Source: JAGKXC01 sp964554385
GTDB lineage: Bacteria; Bacteroidota; Bacteroidia; NS11-12g; UBA955
Length of the DNA stretch: 51,610 bases
Assembly (NCBI GenBank): GCA_964554385.1
Contig: CAZKOM010000006.1
Span: 1 to 51,610, forward strand
Reading direction: 5' to 3'
The translations under genes were made by a program, and so were the position numbers. The notes under the pieces are model-generated. The model worked only from the letters and a program-made list of their open reading frames with translations. It searched no databases and had not been told where the DNA came from. Positions 16,887 to 24,622 of this stretch are shown here, piece by piece. How positions within the stretch are numbered: the stretch's first letter is position 1; each line of letters starts with the position of its first letter.

Positions 16887-19046
16887 ATGAGAAGTTTATA
16901 TCGTTTAATTGTTTTTGGGATAGCATTCATTAGCAGTCAGTTGATGGCTCAGTCTAATGAAGTTAGGATTTCTGGAACACGAGTAATCGCTGCCGGAGAG
17001 ACGTTTTCTGTTTCCGCTGGTACAACAATAGTTTTAGAATCTGGAGCTAGCCTTTTAGTGGATGGAAGCATCAAATTGAACGGAAGTTCGGATAAAAGAA
17101 TTAAAATCATTTCTGCCGATTCAAAGAATCCTGGATTGGGAATTTCTATTGAAGGGGTTAATGAATCGGGTAAAATTGAAATTGAAAATGTTGATTTTAT
17201 CGGACTCGTTCAGCCATTGCGATTTGATCCTTTTTGGTATCGTAAATCTGTAGAGATTTCAAATAGTAATTTCTCTGACGTCAGTTTTGGTGAACCGATT
17301 ATTTATGTTTCAGCACCTTTACTGGATTTGAGGGATGGGAAGACCATTGATTTCAAATTGAAAAATTCTAAGTTTTTTAATAATAGCGATAATATCATTT
17401 TAGAAAAAGTAGGATCTGCGGGAATTCGTTACGAGTTGGACGCTATAACGTTGAATGACAATTCTTTACACGGCGAAGATGGTTCTATGGGTATGTTGCA
17501 TTTGGATTTAAGTAAAGATGCAAATCAAGCTAACATTTCTTTAGGGAACTTTGTAATTGTAAACAACACCTCTGGGATGGCGTCAATTGGTATTTCCGTT
17601 AGTGGTGGACCTGGGGACAAATTGAATGTTCCAATGGGGAATGTTTATTCCAATGTATCCGCAAACTCAATTGTCTACGATTCAAGAAGGGATAAACGAT
17701 TGCCTTCGTTGGGTTTGGAAAATACCTCTGCGTTAAGCACCATGAAAACTCCACAAGATTTTGTATTAGGCGCGAATCATACTTTTGGAAGGATGGCATT
17801 AGCGGTTTCAGGGAATCCAACGGTAGTTAAACTAGTAGATACCTTTGATAGACCCGTTTATGTTAAGCAGGATAGAATCGGTGATTCTTTAATAGTAACG
17901 TATTTAGAAGGTAATCCGGCAATAGGTACTTTACAAAATGGTGTTAAATTCAAAGTTCCTGCCTTAACGGCGAAACAATTACCACCACCGTTATATCGTA
18001 AAGTGGATACTACGTTAATTAGTCCAAAATGGCCCGATACCTTGAATGCAAAGGATGTTACCTTTAAAATTAAGATTCCAACTTTCGGCAAGAAAACGCC
18101 TATTACCGTGTTGAAAAATTGGGAATTAGGTTTTTGGAGCGGCGGAGGTGTTTATGGTGGTGGAGATATCAAACATAAATTTGCTCCGTTGATGTCTACA
18201 ATGGAAATTAGTGCCGGTGCTTATGGTCAGTATAACATTAACAGTAGATTTTCTTTAAAGGCATCGTTCTATCATACCTCTATATCGATGCATAATTTGT
18301 ATGCAACGGGTTTATTTACTGGTGGATTATCGCCCGTCGCAATCAATATGAATTATGAGAATTTCACTCCTTTTGGTAATGCTTGGTCTGTAATGTTCGT
18401 AACACCAATGAATATTGTGGAAGGGGAGATGATTTGGCATTTGAAGGATTACGCGTTCAAAGCGGGAAAGAAAAGCAGATTTGTACCATCCATTGGGTTA
18501 TCATTTGGATTGTTAAACTATACACCTTATCGCTACGCTTATAAGAGTCAGAGAAATAATGAGACCTATGCTCAGTATAAGGATCGTATGAACGAGCAGT
18601 ATAAATTCGACTTACGTAAATTGGGATCTGAAGGTCAGAATTTCTTGCCAGGAAAAGATCAATATGGAAAGGTTGCTGCAAATGTAGGTGCTACTTTTAT
18701 GTTGTCTTACATTCGGAAGAAATGGAGTTTTAAGGGGGAAATCAAGAGTGTATACACAACTACGGATTATTTGGATGATTTTGGACCAGGTTTATGGTAT
18801 GGGGGTAATTACCAATTAATGCGAGACAATCAGCAAGCAGTAGATCCTAATTCTCCTGAATATTTGGCGAATTTAAACAAGATTTCTGCATATAGTCCAG
18901 ATATAAATCCTGCCACGTATCGTTCTACCAATGGTTTAAATGATTGGTATTTCCAGATGCACATGGGTTTGAGTTATAATCTAGAACCCAAAAAGAAGAA
19001 GGCAGAAATTCAGCCATTGACAACTGAAACTACAAAAGCTAAATAA
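16887..19046 (+). CDS. Outer membrane protein: beta-helix domain plus PorG-like barrel
   Basis: A 719-residue protein with a signal peptide at about 1-22 ending LMAQ. Residues about 25-250 look like a right-handed parallel beta-helix (regular V/I/L, N and S/G turns such as ISNSNFSD, KNSKFFNN, LNDNSLHG). Residues about 409-705 resemble the PorG/DUF6089 barrel: WELGFWSGGGVYGGGDIKHK, then GAYGQYNINSRFSLKASFYH, later TTDYLDDF and a closing DWYFQMHMGLSYNL. In canonical T9SS, PorG is the barrel that holds the PorK/PorN ring. Here it is the last gene of the GldL/GldM operon, so it probably gives the motor its outer membrane attachment. The extra beta-helix is unlike ordinary PorG. The PorG assignment is by eye. 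Confidence 0.68.
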   Translation: MRSLYRLIVFGIAFISSQLMAQSNEVRISGTRVIAAGETFSVSAGTTIVLESGASLLVDGSIKLNGSSDKRIKIISADSKNPGLGISIEGVNESGKIEIENVDFIGLVQPLRFDPFWYRKSVEISNSNFSDVSFGEPIIYVSAPLLDLRDGKTIDFKLKNSKFFNNSDNIILEKVGSAGIRYELDAITLNDNSLHGEDGSMGMLHLDLSKDANQANISLGNFVIVNNTSGMASIGISVSGGPGDKLNVPMGNVYSNVSANSIVYDSRRDKRLPSLGLENTSALSTMKTPQDFVLGANHTFGRMALAVSGNPTVVKLVDTFDRPVYVKQDRIGDSLIVTYLEGNPAIGTLQNGVKFKVPALTAKQLPPPLYRKVDTTLISPKWPDTLNAKDVTFKIKIPTFGKKTPITVLKNWELGFWSGGGVYGGGDIKHKFAPLMSTMEISAGAYGQYNINSRFSLKASFYHTSISMHNLYATGLFTGGLSPVAINMNYENFTPFGNAWSVMFVTPMNIVEGEMIWHLKDYAFKAGKKSRFVPSIGLSFGLLNYTPYRYAYKSQRNNETYAQYKDRMNEQYKFDLRKLGSEGQNFLPGKDQYGKVAANVGATFMLSYIRKKWSFKGEIKSVYTTTDYLDDFGPGLWYGGNYQLMRDNQQAVDPNSPEYLANLNKISAYSPDINPATYRSTNGLNDWYFQMHMGLSYNLEPKKKKAEIQPLTTETTKAK

Positions 19047-19102
19047 TTATTGGAACTGAAGTCTATATAGCAAAGAATAAATTATTTATAACAAAACAAT
19101 TG

Positions 19103-19125
19103 GCCATCTTTCGAGATGGCTTTTT
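19103..19125 (+). terminator. Terminator of the GldL/GldM-like operon
   Basis: GCCATCT (19103-19109), loop TTCG and AGATGGC (19114-19120) form a 7-bp stem with a stable tetraloop, followed by five Ts. It lies 57 nt after the last gene of the operon. Confidence 0.88.
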
Positions 19126-19170
19126 GTTTATAAAGTAAATCGTTAATTATTCTGGGATGTAATCTTTGCT

Positions 19171-19201
19171 TTTGCCATACGGCGGGGAATTTGTAACTTT
19201 G
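19171..19201 (+). promoter_or_regulatory. Promoter of odhB/sucB
   Basis: TTTG (19171-19174), a 19-bp spacer and TAACTTTG (19194-19201) match both elements of the Bacteroidota consensus exactly. Transcription would start near 19207. An upstream in-frame TTG at 19166 lies inside this promoter, so translation must begin at ATG 19226. Confidence 0.75.
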
Positions 19202-19225
19202 CGGTACAAAATTTTTAATTATTCC

Positions 19226-20542
19226 ATGGCTCTTGAAATCAAAGTACCCGCACCCGGAGAATCGGTAAGTGAAGTAACAATTGCAAACTGGTTAGTGAAA
19301 GAGGGTGATTGGATTGAAATGGATGCCCCCATCGCTGAATTTGAAAGCGATAAAGCAACATTTGAAGTGAATGCTGAGAAAGCAGGGGTGATTGAAAAAT
19401 TAATAGGAAATGTAGGGGATACAATCGCTATAAACACAGTTATAGCAGTTATTAATACCGATGCCGCTAAACCTGCAGGAGCTGAGAAAGTTGCTACAAG
19501 TCCAACGGAAACATCATCCTCATCATCGGCAAAACAAGAGGCCAAAACCGCGGCTGTTAAAGAAGTGGAGAGTGGCGTTTCAGCCTTATCTTCAGGCGTT
19601 ACAGCGATAAATACATCAGATTTAAATGCCTCGCCCATTGCAGTTCAGTTGATTCAGCAGTATAAGTTGGATCCCAAATCCATCAAAGGTACTGGGGCCA
19701 ATGGAAAAATCACAAAAGTGGATGTGTTAGAGGCTATAGTTACTGATGGCAAAGGATTGAGTGCAGGAGGTAATCAATCAATTAGTTCAACTAATAGTAA
19801 GTATCACACCTCTAACCGTGAGCCAAAGCGCGAGAAAATGTCGAATTTACGTAAAACAGTAAGTAGACGTTTGGTGGCTGCGAAAAATGAAACTGCCATG
19901 TTAACCACATTCAATGAGGTTAATATGAAGCCGATAATGGATTTAAGGGCTCAGTATAAGAAGAAGTTCGAAGAGACACATGGGGTAGGGCTAGGATTTA
20001 TGAGTTTTTTCACTCGTGCAGTTTGTATAGCGTTAAAAGATTGGCCAGCAGTTAATGCAAGCATCGAAGGAGAAGAAATTATTTATCACGACTACTGCGA
20101 TGTGTCCATTGCTGTGAGTGCTCCTAAAGGTCTAGTTGTTCCTGTAATTCGTAGTGCAGAGACCTTGAGTTTATCGGAAATAGAAAAAGAAGTAAAACGT
20201 TTGGCTGGTAAGGCAAGAGATAATAAGTTGAGCTTGGAAGAAATGACAGGAGGTACGTTTACTATTACAAATGGCGGGGTGTTTGGTTCTATGATGAGTA
20301 CTCCCATTATCAATCCTCCTCAAAGCGGAATTTTGGGAATGCATAATATTGTAGAACGTCCAGTTGTAGAAAATGGACAAATCGTTATTAGGCCGATGAT
20401 GTACTTGGCATTGAGTTACGATCACAGAATCATCGACGGTAGAGAATCCGTTAGCTTTTTAGTGAGAGTGAAGCAATTGTTAGAAAATCCCGAAATGTTG
20501 TTCGATGGTAAAAGACCAGAGGAAACCGTTCTCGGATTTTAA
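19226..20542 (+). CDS. sucB: Dihydrolipoyllysine-residue succinyltransferase, E2 of 2-oxoglutarate dehydrogenase
   Basis: A 438-residue E2 component that transfers succinyl groups from the lipoyl arm to CoA in the citric acid cycle. The lipoyl domain covers 1-80 with the modified lysine in ESDKATFEV (Lys43). A Ser/Thr/Ala/Lys linker follows. The peripheral-subunit-binding domain is at about 135-171 (ASPIAVQLIQQYKLDPKSIK). The catalytic domain covers about 208-438 with the HxxxDG motif in YDHRIIDGRES (His400, Asp404). The opening IKVPAPGESVSEVTIANWLV is typical of the succinyl rather than the acetyl E2. The start at 19226 is set by the promoter just upstream. sucA is not next to it, as it is transcribed alone between a terminator and a convergent gene. 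Confidence 0.93.
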   Translation: MALEIKVPAPGESVSEVTIANWLVKEGDWIEMDAPIAEFESDKATFEVNAEKAGVIEKLIGNVGDTIAINTVIAVINTDAAKPAGAEKVATSPTETSSSSSAKQEAKTAAVKEVESGVSALSSGVTAINTSDLNASPIAVQLIQQYKLDPKSIKGTGANGKITKVDVLEAIVTDGKGLSAGGNQSISSTNSKYHTSNREPKREKMSNLRKTVSRRLVAAKNETAMLTTFNEVNMKPIMDLRAQYKKKFEETHGVGLGFMSFFTRAVCIALKDWPAVNASIEGEEIIYHDYCDVSIAVSAPKGLVVPVIRSAETLSLSEIEKEVKRLAGKARDNKLSLEEMTGGTFTITNGGVFGSMMSTPIINPPQSGILGMHNIVERPVVENGQIVIRPMMYLALSYDHRIIDGRESVSFLVRVKQLLENPEMLFDGKRPEETVLGF

Positions 20543-20552
20543 TAAAATTTCA

Positions 20553-21185
20553 TTAAAGTACAGGCTTGCAGTTCATAAGCCCGGGAACTAAGTATATTTT
20601 ACCGGTTAACTCTTCTTTGCATCGATATCGTGTACGCATTCTTTCTAATTTTCTAAATTGTCTTCCGTCCTGGGTTTCGAATAATAACCCCACCCCCATT
20701 TCTTCAACTAATATCCAAGGGTTGTCCATGTCGTATTTACGCAGGGTCCTAACCAAATTGCCGTCAGTACAACTGCTTGCTTTTGGATTTTTTAAGTAAT
20801 TTAATAAGGCCAAATATACATCTGTGGGTAGAATTTCCTGTTTGAAGATTGGTAGGCTAATTTGCTGAAAGTGCGATTTCCACTCGGATCCATGAGGTGC
20901 CACCCGCCCTCGAAATTCTTCAAAGTTTACTAGGTGCGCAACTTCGTGCAGAAACGTTACTAAAAAGGCATAAGGATTTAAATCCTTATTTAATGAGATT
21001 CTGTGGGCTTCACCGGGTTTCGGCGGACGATAATCGCCGAGTTTTGATAATCGCGGTTTTTTTATCTTTAATTGAATTTTGTATTGAAGCATTAAGTCTG
21101 CGGCGTATTCTTCGCTGCCTTTGGGTAAATACTTCGATAAAATAAATTGCAATTGTTGACTGTTCATCGCAGAATCACATCCCAA
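20553..21185 (-). CDS. SprT-like zinc metalloprotease-domain protein
   Basis: A 210-residue cytosolic protein (192-204 if it starts at the second ATG, 21167). The metalloprotease motif HEVAH (residues 80-84, in VTFLHEVAHLVNF) is followed by a third His in GRVAPHGSEWKSHFQ, the pattern of SprT/Spartan-like domains. A C-terminal segment with a Cys near 138 and one at about 193 (RYRCKEELTGKIYLVPGLMN) may be a degenerate zinc finger. Eukaryotic relatives cleave DNA-protein crosslinks, while the bacterial role is not settled. It lies 8 nt after the L-2-hydroxyglutarate oxidase gene and is probably cotranscribed with it. Confidence 0.85.
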   Translation of the reverse strand: MGCDSAMNSQQLQFILSKYLPKGSEEYAADLMLQYKIQLKIKKPRLSKLGDYRPPKPGEAHRISLNKDLNPYAFLVTFLHEVAHLVNFEEFRGRVAPHGSEWKSHFQQISLPIFKQEILPTDVYLALLNYLKNPKASSCTDGNLVRTLRKYDMDNPWILVEEMGVGLLFETQDGRQFRKLERMRTRYRCKEELTGKIYLVPGLMNCKPVL

Positions 21186-21193
21186 TCCTAAAA

Positions 21194-22427
21194 CTACCTG
21201 CTGTGGATATTGTTTAGCGCTTTCTCCGCAATAGTAAGTCCAATAGATAATGAACTAGTAGCTGCAGGGCTGGGGGCATTTAGAACGTGTATGAAGGTTT
21301 CTGTTTCATGGATGTAGAAATCGTCAATTAGTCCACCGTCTTTGTCGCAAGCTTGGGCACGGACTCCCGCACCTGCAGGTTCTAAATCATCTTCCTGTAT
21401 CGCCGGGACCAATTTTTGTAGTGCTTTCACAAAGGCAGGTTTAAAAAATGACCGCTTGTATTCACCTAAGCCTGTTTGCCAATATTTGGCGGCCACTTTT
21501 TGAAACCCGCGGAAGGTAATACTCTNNNNNNNNNNAGGACGCGGTCATGAGCGTCGTGCCGGGCCCGGTGAAGGACGCCGTTGGGAAGCCTTCTCTACGA
21601 AATGCAAAAACTGCATTGGGGCCAGCTTCAATTTCACCGGTTATTCTGCGCGTAAAATGTACGCCCAAAAAGGGGAAATTTGGATCAGGAACTGGATATA
21701 TTAGATTTTTTACCAAAAATGCCTTTTCAGGTTTTATACTATAATATTCTCCTCGAAAGGGTATAATTTTAACAGGTAATTGTTCTCCTGCCATGGAGGC
21801 AATTTTATCACAGTAAAGCCCAGCACAGTTTATGGCTAACTTACTTTGGTATCTGTTTTTCTCTGTATGTAAAACTGCACTATCCGAAGTTTTTGTTACT
21901 GAAACTACTTTTTCACCGGTTAATATCTGGCCTCTTCCTGAAGTTAAAATTCGTTTTGCAATGTGTTCTGAAACCAATTTATAGTTCACGATTCCAGTTT
22001 GAGGCACAAAAATGCCCTTTAATCCAGAGCAATGGGGTTCGTACGCCAGTATTTCTTCTTTGGTTAAATATCGTAGGCCTGACAATCCATTTTGAATTCC
22101 TCGCTGATATATATTCTCTAACGCTCCAAATTCTTCTTGAGAAGTAGCTACAATTATTTTTCCGCAAAGATCGTAAGGGATTTCCTCCTCTTTGCAAAAA
22201 TCAAGCAACATATGGTATCCCCGAATACAATTCTCTGCTTTTAAGCTACCCGGTTTGTAATAAATTCCCGAATGAATCACACCGCTGTTATTCCCGGTTT
22301 GATGACTTGCGATGGATTGTTCCTTTTCAAGAACGGTTACCGAAATATTAGGGTCGATATTTAGTAATTGCCAAGCAGTAGATAAACCTACGATGCCCCC
22401 ACCAATTACAACTACATCTGAATTCAT
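21194..22427 (-). CDS. lhgO: L-2-hydroxyglutarate oxidase (broken by assembly gap)
   Basis: An FAD-dependent oxidase that turns L-2-hydroxyglutarate back into 2-oxoglutarate. The start is ATG 22427 (MNSDVVVIGGGIVGLSTAWQ), giving the dinucleotide-binding GGGIVG at the N-terminus; an ATG six codons upstream is less likely. The family features are NNSGVIHSGIYYKPGSLKA, ITGEIEAGPNAVFAFRREGF and, after the gap, TFRGFQKVAAKYWQTGLGEY, PAGAGVRAQACD and HVLNAPSPAATSSLSIG. The 10-N run at 21526-21535 changes the frame. About 50 bases beside it (21536-21585) do not fit the family and look like foreign or misassembled sequence. The natural gene is very probably intact, at about 400 residues. Confidence 0.9.
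21526..21535. other. Assembly gap (10 N)
   Basis: Ten Ns within lhgO. The frames on the two sides disagree, so the true length is unknown. Confidence 0.97.
21536..21585. other. GC-rich block at contig edge, probable chimera
   Basis: This 50-base stretch is about 72% G+C, amid sequence well under half that level of GC richness. It replaces the expected lhgO codons after FRREGF with an unrelated reading (PTASFTGPGTTLMTAS). It directly touches the N-run. A chimeric read end or contaminant is the simplest explanation. Confidence 0.65.
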
Positions 22428-22455
22428 AAAAGCAAAAATACCCAATTCAAAGCAT

Positions 22456-23661
22456 TTATTTCATTGAAGTTCTGCCTAAAACTTCACATCCTATTAGGCA
22501 GTTTAAACAATTTTTTATACTACAAAATTCTTGATATTGAGAAATGATTCGCTGGCTATCGAGCGCGGTTGTTAATGTTGGGATTAACTTCTGAAATTTC
22601 TTGGAAATAGAATTTGTTTCAGGTGGTAATTCTTGAAGGCATTGAGATAGTAAGTCAATGGAATTATGGGAGTTTCCTCTACAATACCGTAAAAGCAGAA
22701 ATCCGTTGATAATTATTTCATGAATCTTGGACTCACCTAATTGATACTTGTTGTCGATCTCCAATGAGTTGATTAGAGAATTTTTATAATCATGGACTTC
22801 GAGGTTATCTATAGACCATTTATCTAACCTGTTTCGATTATTAAAAATCCAATAAGCAAACTGCCGAATGCGAATTTCTGGAAATGACGAAGGGCGAATT
22901 TCTTTGTATTTCCATCCAAGTATTGGTGAAGCAGGTAATTGATATTTGAATTTTATGCGGGAAAATAATTGTTTTTCGGCCGGTGGTAGGCGCTCAAATA
23001 AATTAGCGATTCCTAATAAATAACTTGCTAGTTCTGATTGATTATTGACCGTGAGTATGATTCTTTTTAGAATATTTTTAGTTAATGATAATGCCAATTC
23101 TCCATTATGTTTCCCTAAAAATGCTTTCAACAGCACCCAAAAAGTAGTAACCCACCAGTCACCATGAAATTCTTGAATTAGAACTTGGTTAATGGCGTTT
23201 TTTTTTCTTTCGTATCTACGTTTTAAACTATGGCTACTTTGCTCCTGCCAAGTTATGTGATTTATCATATTGCCAGAACACAAGAGGTCTTTTTTGTTGT
23301 GAACCGTTTGAGCCAAAGCGAGATTTAATCTGTGTTTTAAAACAAATGTTTCAAGACGAGAACCATTTTTTTTAAATACCGGTATGTCATCATCAAAAAC
23401 AACATGTAGAATAACATTATCATAGGCCTCATCATGGTGATGTTTGTGATTTATCCAATCGGATGATTTAATGTGAATTTCAATATCACCGTGCAATTTT
23501 TCTTGGTCGATAGATATTTCTGCTAATGTAAAATCAGGTCCGTCGGTATGGTTATAGCGACCTTTCTGATGAATTACTATGGCTTTACCTTCTGTTGTGG
23601 TTAGGTTATAAGGGATGAAAGATTGATGGTTCCAAATGGTGTGGAGAAAGTACTCGTTCAT
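22456..23661 (-). CDS. DUF2851 family protein
   Basis: A 401-residue protein with no signal peptide or membrane helix. The family hallmark is the N-terminal block: HTDGPDFTLAEISIDQEKLH, GDIEIHIKSSDWINHKHHHD and NVILHVVFDDD. The conserved Asp, Glu and His residues suggest a metal-dependent, possibly nuclease-like fold, but no activity has been assigned that I know of. The C-terminus carries a Cys cluster (SIKNCLNCLIGCEVLG) that could bind a metal or Fe-S centre. The gene sits 28 nt upstream of the lhgO start, on the same strand. Confidence 0.85.
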   Translation of the reverse strand: MNEYFLHTIWNHQSFIPYNLTTTEGKAIVIHQKGRYNHTDGPDFTLAEISIDQEKLHGDIEIHIKSSDWINHKHHHDEAYDNVILHVVFDDDIPVFKKNGSRLETFVLKHRLNLALAQTVHNKKDLLCSGNMINHITWQEQSSHSLKRRYERKKNAINQVLIQEFHGDWWVTTFWVLLKAFLGKHNGELALSLTKNILKRIILTVNNQSELASYLLGIANLFERLPPAEKQLFSRIKFKYQLPASPILGWKYKEIRPSSFPEIRIRQFAYWIFNNRNRLDKWSIDNLEVHDYKNSLINSLEIDNKYQLGESKIHEIIINGFLLLRYCRGNSHNSIDLLSQCLQELPPETNSISKKFQKLIPTLTTALDSQRIISQYQEFCSIKNCLNCLIGCEVLGRTSMK

Positions 23662-23756
23662 TCTGCGAATAAATCATTTGACAAACAAATAAGCGAGTGT
23701 ACTAATTGTAATTTGCGATAATCGCAACGAGGAATTTAATAATTGCAAATACTGCC

Positions 23757-23764
23757 TATTTTTG
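23757..23764 (+). promoter_or_regulatory. Bacteroidota -7 element for the GT2 gene
   Basis: TATTTTTG fits TAnnTTTG exactly and ends 7 nt before the ATG at 23772. The leader would be only about one to three bases. The -33 region is weak (TTTA at 23735-23738). Confidence 0.4.
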
Positions 23765-23771
23765 TTGTTGA

Positions 23772-24584
23772 ATGTCAACAGAAATTAAAAAGTTAAGTAT
23801 TGTTATTCCTGCTTACAATGAAGGTAGAACCATACACTTTATTTTGGATAAGGTTAAGCAAGTATCGTTAATAAATAATATCGAAAAGGAGATAATTATT
23901 GTTAATGATTGTTCAAAGGATAACACGGTAGAAGCGGTAGAAAATTACAGAAAATCCAATCAGGATCTAAATATTCAATTCTATTCGCACGAAGTAAATC
24001 AGGGTAAAGGAGCTGCTTTACATACCGGTATTTCCAAGGCAACGGGAGAGGTGTTAATTATTCAAGATGCCGATTTGGAGTATGATCCCAATGAGTTTAA
24101 TATTTTGCTGAAACCAATAATTGATGGGTTTGCAGATGTGGTTTATGGCTCTAGATTTATGGGAGGAAAACCGCATCGAATATTGTTTTTCTGGCATACT
24201 ATCGGTAACAAGTTTTTAACGTTCTTAAGTAATATGATGACCAATCTGAATCTTACAGATATGGAGACGTGTTACAAAATGTTCAGAACTGATATTATTC
24301 AATCTATACCATTGAAAGAAAAGCGCTTTGGTTTTGAACCTGAAGTTACCGCCAAAATTGCAAGAATTCCCAAAATCCGTATTTATGAAGTGGGTATTAG
24401 TTATTACGGTAGAACTTATGAAGAGGGAAAGAAAATCGGTTGGAAAGACGGATTTAGAGCCATCTATTGTATCATTAAATTTAATTTCCGAAAAGCGTTG
24501 AGCTATCTGCTATTACTAATTTTTTTAGTTGCGCTTTCAATCTTTGGTTATATTGGCTTGTGGGTACTTTCCGACTTAATTTGA
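23772..24584 (+). CDS. GT2 glycosyltransferase, polyprenyl-phosphate sugar synthase type
   Basis: A 270-residue GT-A enzyme. It opens LSIVIPAYNEGRTIHFILDK, followed by IIIVNDCSKDNT, the donor-binding QGKGAALHTGI, and the metal-binding D-A-D in IIQDADLEYDP (residues about 96-98). GSRF and GFEPEVTAKIAR are typical of DPM1-like enzymes that move a sugar from a nucleotide to a polyprenyl phosphate on the cytoplasmic face. A C-terminal helix at about 240-262 (ALSYLLLLIFLVALSIFGYI) anchors it. The downstream gene encodes a GT-C-type integral membrane protein, the expected user of such a lipid-linked sugar. Confidence 0.88.
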   Translation: MSTEIKKLSIVIPAYNEGRTIHFILDKVKQVSLINNIEKEIIIVNDCSKDNTVEAVENYRKSNQDLNIQFYSHEVNQGKGAALHTGISKATGEVLIIQDADLEYDPNEFNILLKPIIDGFADVVYGSRFMGGKPHRILFFWHTIGNKFLTFLSNMMTNLNLTDMETCYKMFRTDIIQSIPLKEKRFGFEPEVTAKIARIPKIRIYEVGISYYGRTYEEGKKIGWKDGFRAIYCIIKFNFRKALSYLLLLIFLVALSIFGYIGLWVLSDLI

Positions 24585-24622
24585 TTTACTAAATACTCGT
24601 TTTACGATTTATAATTCATCGC

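Noticed and set aside
12949..19125. gldK or gldN hidden in the GldL/M operon
   Set aside because: All five genes are accounted for with gaps of 21 nt or less. None has a GldK (FGE-sulfatase-like) or GldN signature.
19166..19225. In-frame upstream extension of sucB from TTG 19166
   Set aside because: It overlaps an exact TTTG-N19-TAACTTTG promoter, and the family starts at MALEIKVPAPGE, encoded from 19226.
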